Positions 12,731 through 23,997 of a stretch of 64,000 nt of DNA are shown here, in pieces (the stretch's first letter is position 1; each line of letters starts with the position of its first letter). Below the pieces are notes generated by a model, which saw nothing but the letters and a program-made list of their open reading frames with translations, was not told where the DNA came from and searched no databases. This DNA comes from Brachyhypopomus gauderio (taxonomy: Eukaryota; Chordata; Actinopteri; Gymnotiformes; Hypopomidae), in the NCBI RefSeq assembly GCF_052324685.1, contig NC_135214.1, forward strand, positions 29,802,206 through 29,866,205, in the 5' to 3' direction. Position numbers and translations under genes: made by a program.

Positions 12731-13221
12731 GCCATCACTGATTGATGACACAGCAGGTCTTCATAATTCTAACAGTTATCAAAAACAACACAAATATATC
12801 CATCCAGTTTACGTTCACTGGTTAAATTACATGGCACTTTTCTTTTCCAACCTTTCTGAAAATATGAAGCAATGATATTGTCATACTCAAAACAGAGGAC
12901 ATGCAACAGGATGGACTTGGCCCTTTACCTGTGAGTCTGACTGTGTTTGTCAATCATTAATTCTGAGATCAGGAACACATCACTCAGACAATCAGAGACT
13001 TGCTTAGCATGGAAGGGAATTTTTCTAAGTACTCCTTTGCAACAAGTCAAAGAGGACTTTGTAACTCATGCAAGCTGAATCAAATTGTGATGATGAATTA
13101 AATAATATGGCCAAGATTTAGGCACAGTGTACTTCTTTGGGGTTCACTTCCAAAATTGTTTTTCCCAAACCTCTTTTATCACTATATGGTTTCCTGAGGA
13201 CTCCATATTCTCAGAACGGAA

Positions 13222-15828
13222 ATGCTCAGAAAAGAGGATAACTGCAGCTTGATAGGTGCAGAAATCCCACTCTCATCAGATTTCTTCAAAGGTAAGGCCC
13301 ACCATGGGACACACTAGCTTTGCTAGCGTATTGTATTATTGTGAACAATACTTTGCTTCAGTATTGTATTATCGGAGACATGGCATCTCGCTGTGCTGTA
13401 AATGAGTAAAATGGGGCTTCTATGTGACATTATTGCATGAATACATTATTGTATTCATGAAGAATGAACTACCTTTAATAATTTCTATTAGCCATTTCTA
13501 AAATGTGCTTGGAATATGTTAGCAGTTAGCTAGCACTTTTGTTATGTTTTATTAATAAAATACTAACATTTGCACTTAAATTTGTCACTATATTGTGATT
13601 TAAAAAAAATTATGCAACAGATATTTTCATAGCAATTTAATATAATGAATTAGGTATGGTTACATTTTGTTCTGGACAAACTTATTTGACCTTGCTACAT
13701 CATATATTGTATATTTGTCTGAATGCTTTTCAAGGGGGTCTTGTCGATGTTATTGTCTTTATGTAAAGTGATTAAAAATGAGCTGTGGCTGTTCCTTATC
13801 CCGGCCATCCTGGCTATCCTGTTGCTGGCCCTCTTCCTGGAGGAAATTGGCTTCTTCCTTCGCCACGAGCCTTCATCCAGACGCAGGCGGCTCTGCCTGT
13901 GGATCCTCGGCATGTACCCGGTAAAACCACACCTTCGATGGGTCGAAAATATGTCAGCAGATGGTTTTATATTGTCACTTGCATGTGAAGCATGGAACCT
14001 GCTGGGGGTTTTGTGACTGTAAGCCCTTCTTGTCAGGTTTTCGGAATGACTTCCATCGTTGCACTGTATGTGCCCCGGTCATCATCGTTGTGCAATTTTA
14101 TAGCGTCTCTGTAAGTAATCTTGAAAGCAGTTGCACTTTTAGCTACATTTTTGTTTTACATGTGTGCTTGTCAGCTTTAGCGCATGACCCTAAGAACTAC
14201 ATTGCACTGTCTTGAAGATATCACTCCATCACCCCGTTGAAGTTCATGGGTCTCATCAAGAACTTCTTCGGGGGGAAGGCACGAATGCTGGAAGTGCTGG
14301 AAGGGGAGCAGGTCTCCCCCAACCCTTTCCCCTGTTGTTGCTGCTGCTGTCTTCCCCTCATCAACATCAACAGGTAGACCAGTCAAGACATGCACCACCA
14401 CCATCTTCAATTTGCCTTGTGCTACATATTCAAACCTGCCTTGAGCTTTGCCTTTCTCTGATTTGCAGTGCATTCGTGCACATGCTTACCGAGCGATGCG
14501 AGTCTACTTTAAAGGCCACACATAGGCATTTTGAGATCAGATTAGGCGTGTGGTGTGCTGACAGAACAGAATGATTGCTTGGCGCTTATGCTGTGCCGTG
14601 GCACGATGCTCCCTCGGTCCTGCTGTGTTACAGGACAAGTCTGGGATGGATGATGGCAGCTGTGCTGCAGCTCTCTGTGGTCAGAACAGTCCTGTTCTTC
14701 ATCACTCTCGTGCTCTGGACAGACGAACAGTACGACTACGGGGATGTGAGTGTAATGTGCCATTTTGACATGACAAATGTGTCCGGATTCCTGGGATACT
14801 CTAAGGAATGGTTTAAGGAATCAGATATAAAATATATCAAGATGCATCCATGAATCAACTGCATGCATCTGTGAAACTGTATGCCACGTTTTTTCAAAAC
14901 ATATTTTTCAAAACATTTAAATAGGATCATCTTTCATTTACTCACTTCTAGGTCCAGTTTGTTTTTTCAACTATTCAGTGTCCTGCAGATACATCCAATA
15001 TACTAACCACACTGAATTTCTTCCTCTCGCATCCTCTAGGTGGACTCAGTCAATCCCAATGTGTATGTGAATGCAGTCACCGCTGTATCCACCTTTCTGT
15101 CCTTCTATGGCTACCTGTTGTTTTACAAGGCGACAAAGAGGTCGTTGCATGGCTATAGGCTTCGTTCCAAGTTTGTCTGCATCATTGTTGTCTTAGTCTT
15201 GTGTGGACTTCAGAGCGGGATTCTGGAGACCATGGGGGCACTTAAAGTTGTGCCCTGCACACCTCCCTTCTCCGATCAGTTTCGCTCTCAGTGTAAGGAC
15301 CGAAACAGCAGCAATCCTGGACTTTAACATCTTTTTTCACATTTGTTTAGGAGTGCTTAATGTGTTTTTTTAATAACTCTTCTCTCTTTCCCACTATCAG
15401 TAATATACCACTACTCTGTGATTGTGGAGATGTTCTGCATCAGCCTCTTCGCTCGAAACATATTCCGGAAGGTGGAGCCCAGTCCAGATGCCGCTTTTGG
15501 ATTGGAGGAGGGAATCGCGAGCAGCACCAGTAAGGGAGTTCAGACAGAGGATGAGCCACACCTCGCCGTGCAGCTCAGTGCCCAGGCAGAGGAGCCGTGG
15601 TGCTCCAACCCCAGCTACAGCAGCGACAGTGACGACAGTCTGTGCAGGATAGAGCATGCACCATTGGACCGCTTCCCCTTCCCCATACAAACCAGGCCTC
15701 TAGAGCCGGAAAACCCAGAGAAAGACGGCGCTAACCTAACTGGAGAGCGTACGTGCACAGAGATGACAGCCATCACCGTCAGTGCTGACATCAACTGTGT
15801 GGAAAACAGAGATGTGACAGTTGTGTAG
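13222..15828 (+). CDS. slc51a: Organic solute transporter subunit alpha-like (7 exons)
   Basis: Solute_trans_a family membrane protein. OST-alpha pairs with OST-beta (slc51b) to export bile acids and steroid conjugates at the basolateral membrane. Exons: 13222-13291, 13769-13920, 14037-14110, 14218-14373, 14634-14745, 15040-15292, 15401-15828; 415 codons, 414 aa (human 340). The first exon was found by phase: MLRKEDNCSLIGAEIPLSSD joins FFK to VIKNELWLF. Seven hydrophobic segments follow, with the loop motif YVPRSS, the cytoplasmic cysteine run NPFPCCCCCCLP that marks the family, and the pre-TM7 phrase CTPPFSDQFRSQ. The tail after TM7 is about 120 residues longer than usual, acidic and Ser-rich. 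TMEM184 relatives share the fold, but the Cys run and CTPPF favour slc51a. Confidence 0.88.
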
Positions 15829-16018
15829 CAGTTGCATCATATGCTTTGACAGCAGTCTAGTTTTGTTTCTTGCATTCATTCTTTTTTTTTAAGTGGATCA
15901 CTTAATTTTATTGCAGGCACCTTTATGCTGCAAACTGTAAATTTTTGTAAAGTTCTTTATAGGTTCAAAAATTTGGAGAAGGCATTGGAATTCAGAAAAG
16001 TTGATCAACTCACCCCCC

Positions 16019-16020
<2 letters not shown>

Positions 16021-16078
<58 letters not shown>
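16021..16078. repeat. (CA)29 microsatellite
   Basis: Pure CA dinucleotides, about 190 bp downstream of the slc51a-like stop codon. Confidence 0.97.
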
Positions 16079-16082
<4 letters not shown>

Positions 16083-17294
16083 CATGTTTTCTTTCCTGAT
16101 CAAGTACAGACATCTAACAATACACAAGTAACAACAAATATGTAATAATAGGCAAGTACATATCTCTGGAGCTAACTAGACTCCAGATCACTCTCACTCA
16201 ACATCGTATTTTAATGCAATTGTACAACATCTGAAACACTTGGGGACTGAACTTGAGTGGTCTTCTAAGTGTTACTGCTAAAGTATGCAGTATTGTTATA
16301 TACTACAATTAACTACACTTAACAATGAGTGTTTATTAGTTCATTTGCATCTCCTGGGCACTTTAGCAAAAGAGAATTAGTCCCTCATACCGCATAAAGA
16401 GACCTCAGTTTACCCCTGATAGAGGAACATCATTGGTTTTTACTCCCTAACACGACTGACTGTAATTTCTGAGAAATTTGACACTTTAAAATGTGCCAGA
16501 TCTTTCATGTTACATAGGCTATGTAATGAAAGTGCCTGTATCTAATTAAAAATCTAAACAATTAGCTAGTATATCTATAATAATAAAAGTAACCCATTCC
16601 TCCTCACTATTTACACCGTCACAGCGTAATTAGCTATCAAGTTACAAGTCAGTTAGTTTAGTTGCTCATTCATTACCATGTAGTGTTAATTTGCTAATCT
16701 TCAATAACTAATTTCATCCCGCTGTGTGACAACAGAAACAGAACGTGTTACTAAAATACAGTAGGCCTATATATGAGGATAGAAAGGAGAAATTCAACAC
16801 TGCAAAGGCCGGGGCTCTGTCGCAGTGCATGCTAAAAATTTACCTTCCTGTCGGAAATGACAATCTGGAAGTAGTATTTTTAATAATTAAAGAGTACTTT
16901 TTACAGCCGCTGAAATATATGAGTATTTACACGTGTTTTCTTGTCGACACCAACTTTTGCCTTTTACACAGAAGTGTATGAAAACGTAATTTTTCGTCCT
17001 ATGGTACAACAGCCTTACATTTCGGATTCAACGTTGGTTGAAATATGTCTACGCCGAGCAACACTCCTCTTGTACGTGATGTAAACTTTGCGTAAGAAAT
17101 TAACTTTTAACTGCAGTGAATGAAAATTTACTTTTGTCAACATGCGTTATGTGAACCTGTCCTTTCTTCGGAACATAAACCTCCAATTGCTGTAAAAGTC
17201 GAATTTCCATTTATCTCACAAATGCTATTTCTAAATACATTTTTTGCTAGTAATCTATTCAAAATATTCTGCAATGGCGTTTCAGAGGAATTGA

Positions 17295-17337
17295 CCAATC
17301 AGAATCGAGTGTCTTCCCCGGTAACACCTAGACCAAT
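17295..17337 (+). promoter_or_regulatory. suv39h1: Paired CCAAT boxes upstream of suv39h1
   Basis: ACCAATCAG (CCAAT at 17295) and ACCAATGAA (CCAAT at 17333) lie on the same strand 38 bp apart and 57-99 bp upstream of the ATG. They fit NF-Y sites in a TATA-less promoter of a growth-linked gene. Function is inferred. Confidence 0.5.
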
Positions 17338-17393
17338 GAATTGCTTAGGCCTCCAGTCCGGTATATCTGATCAATTTGACCAAAGAGGGAAAC

Positions 17394-20264
17394 ATGGCGC
17401 AGTATTTGAAAGGTAGGACTTGTTAGACCTCAGTGAGGTAGCTACTGCTTTTAGGACATTATTGCCTGACCTCATATTACCAGTGGCAGCATGTGACCAG
17501 TTTGTTTTTTATTCAAACCGATCGAACAGAAGTAATCTGGCGTGTGTAACGTAATTTGGCAATCTATAAAAAAATGTTTTCGAAGTTTTACCACACCTTC
17601 CGTTCTAGGCATACAGCTGATGCATTTCAGCGGAGAAATTGTCACGAACAGCTTATTTAAATCCAATGTTGCATAAGCTAGATGGAAACTTAATTTGTAA
17701 AGGGCACTCTTTTCACAAGAGACGTTCAACAATAGACCAGGTCAAGCCCAAGTCAGAGGTGACAGTAAATTATCCTGTTCAATGGCATAATTGACCTGGG
17801 CTTATATCTAGTTCATGTGGGGTTTCTTTTGTTTCTGAAGTTTGCAGTGTCTCTTGTAAATTCACGTGGGATGATCTGCAAGCTGTGTGTCGCAGACAGA
17901 AATTATTGTGTGAGCAGCTGGCTGTGACCAGAAAAAACTTAAATGACTATGAGGTGGAGTACCTATGTAACTACAGAAGAATTAAGGTGAGAGGGCATAA
18001 ATGAATAAGTAAAATAAAATAAAATGCTAATGTTTATTTCTTCACCTCATATTTTAATCTATGTATCTGTAACAACACTGATACCTGTCAGTCGGTTTGT
18101 TATAGCTGTGAAGGACCCATTCACTTATCTGTACATTGTCACATTTTTGTATCTGACAGGTGCATGCGTGTTATATTTGTATTTTACTGTGCCTCCATGT
18201 GTAGGGTCAAGAGTTTTTCCTGGTGAAATGGAAAGGCTACTCTGAGTCGGAGAGCACATGGGAACCTCGCAGAAACCTCAGGTGCCCTGGTCTGCTCCGG
18301 CAGTTCCGGCAAGATGTGCGCTCAGCGCTGCAGCGTGCTTCTAAGCCACTGGACTCGCCCTCGCTGGACGCCTCCACCGTCTCCTTCCTTTTCCAGCGGG
18401 CCAAGCAGCGCGTGAAGCTTCGGCTTTGGGAGGAGAAGCTGAACCACTCCTGCAGGCACAAGGGCCGCATCTTCATCCTCAACGAGGTAGATCTGGACGG
18501 CCCTCCCAGACACTTCACGTACATCAGTGACTACAGGTTCGGGGAAGGCGTGAGGCAGTGCCAGGCATTGGCGGCGGGGGGCTGCAAGTGCTCTGACTGC
18601 ATCGGGGAGCCCATCCATGGTTGCTGCGCTGGTGTAGCCAAGCACCGTGTGGCATATAATCGCAGTCAGCAGGTGAAGATTAGGCCCGGATTGCCCATCT
18701 ACGAATGCAACTCTCTGTGCTGCTGTGGGCCAGACTGTGGGAACAGGGTCGTGCAGAGGGGTATCCAGTATGACTTGTGCATCTTTAAGACGGCCAACGG
18801 AAGGGGTTGGGGTGTGCGCACACTCGAGAAGATTCACCGGAACGCCTTCGTGATGGAGTACCTGGGAGAGGTGAGGTACTTTAAGCTTTGCGCTGAATAG
18901 TGTGTTCTGCAGTTGTGCTGATCTCAGTCACATGATATGTAAAGTTGCGGAGTGTGGTGGTGTTTTATGGTTAGAGTCAATAAGATGCAGTTGTCCCATC
19001 ATGTTTATGTACTGTTGTGCATGTCTTCAGAAGCCTTGTACATCTTTATATAAACTCTTTGTATAAGTTCTTAGTCCTTTGTCAAAATAGGACAGTCAGC
19101 AGCCTTCACGTCATCCCTCCCTGTTTGTAGGAATTAACATTCTCGCTGTTGTCACAAAATAGAAATTTTTTTTGGTTACTTTTACTGTTGCTGTTGTTTT
19201 TCTCATTAACTAATGTACACTCATCTTCTCATAACCCGACATTCTGTGGCATATGTCTTATTGTCACTTGCGGTCTGCTGTGTAATCTCAGATTATCACA
19301 TCGGAGGAGGCGGAGAAGAGGGGGGAGATGTACGATAAACAAGGAGCCACCTATCTGTTTGATCTGGACTACGTAGATGATGTTTATACTGTGGATGCAG
19401 CCCACTATGGAAACATCTCTCACTTCGTCAACCACAGTGTGAGTGAGGTTTAGTGAAATTTATGTTTAAGATATAATGTTGCACCAGACCATGACGATGA
19501 GGTCATAATGTGATTTTTAAAATCGTGATGCAAAGTCATGGTAGTTTGATCTGATGTCAGGCAGCTTCCAGTAAGCTTTTCTGTATCCATCTACCCAGCT
19601 AATGTAGATGTAATAAAGTAGCATCTCCCTTTGTATGCAGTCCAAATGCAGCTTCTATGCTGTTGTGCTTGTGCGTCTATGTTCTGCCTCACCCCAAAAG
19701 CTCGTCACCGTTGTCCCAAGAACTTTCTCATTTGATCATGTCCCAGTTACATTTATTTACATATGAAAGATCGGGGGAGGTGTGACGAAAATCTCACATG
19801 ACGAGTGTTCTGTGTGCACTGCCGTTGATGCCAGTAATTTAAGCCACAAATGTCATAGAGCTTTTAATAACTGTGTTGCAGTGTGAGCCGAACTTGCAGG
19901 TATACAATGTTTTCATCGATAACCTGGACGAACGTCTCCCCAGAATTGCATTCTTTGCAACAAGAGCAATCAAAGCAGGGGAGGAGATCACCTTTGACTA
20001 TAAAATGACAAGTAAGAGTGAGATGGTATTTTTTTTATTCTTGGCAATTACTAAAAATGTTCTTTGGGAAACTGTGACTTTTACTTTAGTTTAAACTCAA
20101 TTAGTAGCCTGGGCTTCACCTGTGTTGCAGTTGACCCACTGGATGAAGAGGGCACCAGGATGGATGCTAATTTCAACCTGGCAGGAGCTCACAGCACCGC
20201 CATCAAGAGGGTCCATATGGAGTGCAAATGTGGAGCAGAGAACTGCCGGAAATACTTGTTTTAA
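17394..20264 (+). CDS. suv39h1: Histone H3-K9 methyltransferase SUV39H1 (6 exons)
   Basis: Trimethylates H3K9 at constitutive heterochromatin and thereby recruits HP1. Exons: 17394-17412, 17841-17986, 18205-18870, 19292-19438, 19882-20011, 20131-20264; 413 aa (human 412). The short first exon encodes MAQYLK, like human MAENLK. The chromodomain (about residues 43-100) has [12 protein letters not shown] joined to [19 protein letters not shown]. The pre-SET zinc cluster ([22 protein letters not shown]) is followed by the SET core [16 protein letters not shown], the NHSCEPN catalytic motif split across an intron, and EEITFDYKM. The post-[16 protein letters not shown] ends the protein. All key Cys, His and Tyr positions of the catalytic site are present. 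AATAAA at 20785 probably ends the transcript. Confidence 0.97.
18967..19029 (+). repeat. 63-bp local duplicate, copy A (suv39h1 intron 3)
   Basis: Matches 20889-20951 in the same orientation with about 5 mismatches in 63 bp. It starts ATGGTTAGAG and ends GCATGTCTTCA. Confidence 0.85.
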
Positions 20265-20784
20265 TACTGCATCTTCCCCCCTCAACATACAGTGTTTTAT
20301 TTTTGCAGTATTGCCTTATATTATGTCTGTTTTAAATTTTATATACACTGCAGGCACTTTTAAATTTCAGCGGTAATGTCAACCAGTGTTTTATATCGAC
20401 CAGCGAATCTGCATAGTACAGACTATGTTTGTTTTTGCTTTTTCATACATTTACATGAAAGCGCTTTTATAACACTGTTTTTTTTTAGTTTTTTCATGTT
20501 AAGTTCATGTTAAACACATTACATACATGTTTGGTTGTCTTCTATTTTTCATGAAGTGTGAAGTTCCATTACACATTGCTCAGAATGCTACACGGCATGT
20601 GTGAAACACCTCCACGCCCTCCTTTCACATGCTGTTCCATTTAATCCTTCGTTTTTTGATGTTGCAGCATTACTGTCAAGTTTAATGTCTTAGGACGTCT
20701 ACTTAAACATGGCACGATTTTGTGTGTTTGTTCATTTGTTTTGTGTTTTCCAAGTCCTTTTTATTACAAAGCCTTTTTTGAATT

Positions 20785-20790
20785 AATAAA
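20785..20790 (+). terminator. suv39h1: Poly(A) signal AATAAA of suv39h1
   Basis: First AATAAA downstream of the stop codon, about 520 bp into the 3' UTR. Confidence 0.6.
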
Positions 20791-20888
20791 AGGCAGATGC
20801 GCCATTGTTTCATTTGTCTCGGAGAAATCTGTTGCAGCCACCAGATGGTGCAATTGTATTCTAGTTTTCATGCTACCTGCCAAAAAAA

Positions 20889-20951
20889 ATGGTTAGAGCC
20901 AATAAGATGTAGTTGTCCCCTCATGTTTTTATACTGTTGTGCATGTCTTCA
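20889..20951 (+). repeat. 63-bp local duplicate, copy B (downstream of suv39h1)
   Basis: Same-strand copy of 18967-19029, about 92% identical, just beyond the presumed suv39h1 poly(A) site. Confidence 0.85.
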
Positions 20952-23640
20952 CACTACATGCCAAAAAGTCCCTCTTCATATAATTGGCTTTGGTTAATTT
21001 ATATGTAAGAGTTCTTCAGCTACATCTAGGCAAGTAGTTCTGTATTTATGGTGAAAGTGAAGATTTAACCAAACATAAGCTCTGGCTATTCTAAGTCAGG
21101 ATAGGAAGTGTTGAAATTACATCAGATGTTACCTCCTGGACAATGATTGCTTAATAAAGCTTGGCATGTCGTCTGTTGTTTGTTTATAAGAATGGGCACC
21201 ACACTCTAGTAGTTTCACACTGTTTTAGACTAGGTCCACTATGCTAGAGCATCAGTGATGGGTTCTTTCTGAAAGAGTCGGCTTGCTGGGGCTGCTCTCT
21301 CCAGGGAGTCTGTATCCACGGCTTAGGACAGTCAGCAGCTGTATTCTCCCTTCAGGAGGTCCTGTTTCTCCAGCCTGCAGTCCATCATCCTCTCCTGGTT
21401 GCTGTCTGCGCTTCCTCCCTGACTGATCTCTTCCTCAGTCTCTGCTTGATCTCCCTCCCTCTCTCCTCACTGCAGTTCATTCGTAGTGTGGTTTAAATGC
21501 ACACCTCCCACTTGCTTTTATTGTGTGTATTTATGGTGAATCGGTATGTGGTAAGCCTAGATTGGTTAATGTGTGACGCTAGCATTTCACCTTGTGCGTA
21601 CGGCCTCACCATTCTTACATGTATAGCGTGGATGTTTTCACACTGTACACTGCTGGATCTTGTACTGTTGTTTCTCAGTTAAATGTCCACTTCTTTTCAC
21701 CTCCATCTTATGTAATGGGTTTGACGGTTTTCTCCCAAATCTTAACATTTTCATTTTTCTTGTTTTAAGTAATGTTAATTTAGTTTTTGAGTTGATCACA
21801 ATTGTTTCATTAGATGTCTGATCTGGAATTCAGTAACTGTCATATAGAAGTTAACGGACATCGGTTTGCAGCCTCACCTCTTAAGCTACTCGATTAGGGT
21901 CGTGGGTCTGCTTCTCTGAATCTGAGTGTTAACTGAATGCAACTGACATGTTTTTCTAGGGAAAAAGAAGTATAAATATAGTGAAAAGGGAAAATAACTC
22001 CAGGTTCAGATATGTCTGAAAGCTTTGGTGGGAAGAGAAAACATCCTCCGCTGTCACAACATTTAGAGGCATCTGAAGATCTACATGATTCAGTGTTGAT
22101 CATGATAGTTGATCTTAATCTTACCATTTTGATCATAATCTTACCATTTTTATCAATTTTCCTGTCACTGTTGTAAGAAGAATTTATAGCATGGCTTATA
22201 AGTGATGTAAATGAAATTGTACAAGATTCCATGGAAAATAAATGCAATAGTTGATGAGTGAAAGCACACCTGAAAAAAAAATTTCTGTTTAGCAGAATTC
22301 TGTTGTCATGGGTTCAGTACTGTGACACCTCTAGAGAAACTTGTGGTTTAACTTACTTAAAGCAGGGCTCTGTGAAGGCAGACTCGTGATTATGCAACTG
22401 AGGATGAATCTGTGGCCCTTGTGGGTTGTGGATCTGGCCTGCTACCATGTCTTTTGCAAAGTGAGGAGTAGCATTACGCTCTTTCACATGGGGCAAGGAC
22501 ACGTTTCCCTTTGAGTCAATGTTATGGTACATTAACAGTCAAAAACGCAACAAAAGTATACTTTTATTGTCGTGTCAGGGGAAAAAAACCCTTTAATTTA
22601 CAGAACAAGATAGCTGAATCTGAAAGCCAACTTCACATTCTCTCTCTTTTTTTTCTTTTCATCCATCATGCACTCATGAAAAATGAGACTCCTGAGCTGA
22701 TCAAAGAAATATGTCCGTCGTGTTAATGAATTCTCACCGAGTCTATTGCTCTTTGAGTGGGCTTGTTTGTCATGGCTCCCATTAGCCCCATTAGTGTGGC
22801 ATAGGAGGAGATAAAATATACCTTTAAAAATCCCCATGCCTTTTGTCATTAATTAAATTATCGATTTAATGAGAAATGAACACATCTTTTGGCACTGCTA
22901 ACAACAAATTATTTTTTTTATAAACTGACCAAAGCAATTGGTTCATTTAAAAGCACATTGAGACGTGCTGCAGTTCAGATCAAAATATTTTATGTTTCAT
23001 ATTCATTTCATATTGAGTTAAATTTCAGGTTTTTTATGCACATATGTTCTTTAAAACATTTTCTATATCTTAAATAGATTATTCAATGATCTGCCAATGA
23101 TTTTTAAAGAAAGGTTGTTGGCAGAATCTAATCTTAGAGAGAAAAATGAGTTAAAGTTGAATCACAGTTTTACTAATTTTGTCTTAATATTAATGAAGCA
23201 AAGTGTGCATATAAATGTTCATTTTTGAATCATTTGTATTTTTCATTTGAATTTCAATTACTCTCTCATTTACTTTCAGTAGTCAGTGTGACAGTGAAAT
23301 TGGCAGACGATAGGAGATTAGGGTAGTTATGGAAATAGTGCTTTTGCAGTTTGAAGCAGTCAGTATTGTCATGGGCTGAATGTTCTACATGACACCTAGT
23401 AGAGTCACCTGGCTTTACCGATTAGAGTTATTATTTTAAATGTGTCATATGTACTTATTGCAGTGTGTTGGAGTGTGGATTTACAACTCACCAAGCCACT
23501 GCTTTACTATCTGCGTAGCTCGTGGTAATTCAACTGTTTTCAAAACCTTTAAGAACCTTCTGTTCGACCAGAAGGTTGTAGAAGGAAACATTAATCATAT
23601 CTGCTACATTTTGCTCATTTTAAATAAAAGGCAAGTTCTC

Positions 23641-23705
23641 TTACATGTTGGGTATTTAGCAGATGCTCTTATCCAGAGTAACTTACTCTTAGTAGATTTA
23701 TTATT
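23641..23705 (+). repeat. Teleost short-repeat tail (SINE- or hAT-derived)
   Basis: TTTAGCAGATGCTCTTATCC and AGAGTAACTTAC match the very common fish phrase tttagcagacgctcttatccagagcgacttac. Only this core is recognisable. Confidence 0.5.
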
Positions 23706-23946
23706 GCAAAAGTAATTTTGTATAACTTCTACATCAACTTTGATTTAGTGCCTTTATTTCACATATTTCAGTTGTGTTTAGCAACATCTTTAAAAATGTC
23801 AGCTGTCTCTTGATCTGAAAATTTTTTAAGTAAAATGCCTGTGGGGATTTAATTGATCAGATCTTTCTTAAGGTATTAACTTAATAATATAATTTTAAAC
23901 TTTGAAAATCCAAACCTGGGAGGACAAGGCCTGAATTCAGAAAGCC

Positions 23947-23997
23947 TACTAACAAAAAAAAAAAAAAAAAACCACAAAAAAACAAAACAAACAAAAC
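23947..23997. repeat. A-rich low-complexity tract
   Basis: A run broken by single C and then AAAC/AAAAC units. It may be an old retroposon tail, but no body was recognised. Confidence 0.7.

Larger units (their letters stand above)
11844..13221. other. Spacer with SINE-like and other dispersed repeats
   Basis: Lies between the divergent KPWE gene (-) and the slc51a-like gene (+), so both promoters are probably within it. It holds T/GTTT-rich DNA (12220-12260), a SINE-like tail, a TAAG tetranucleotide run and a second dispersed repeat at about 12440-12730. No coding exon is supported. Confidence 0.5.
15829..17393. other. slc51a-like 3' UTR, CA repeat and suv39h1 upstream region
   Basis: Holds a long CA microsatellite and AT-rich spacer. 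The last ~120 bp before the suv39h1 ATG contain CCAAT boxes. No coding exon was recognised. Confidence 0.5.
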
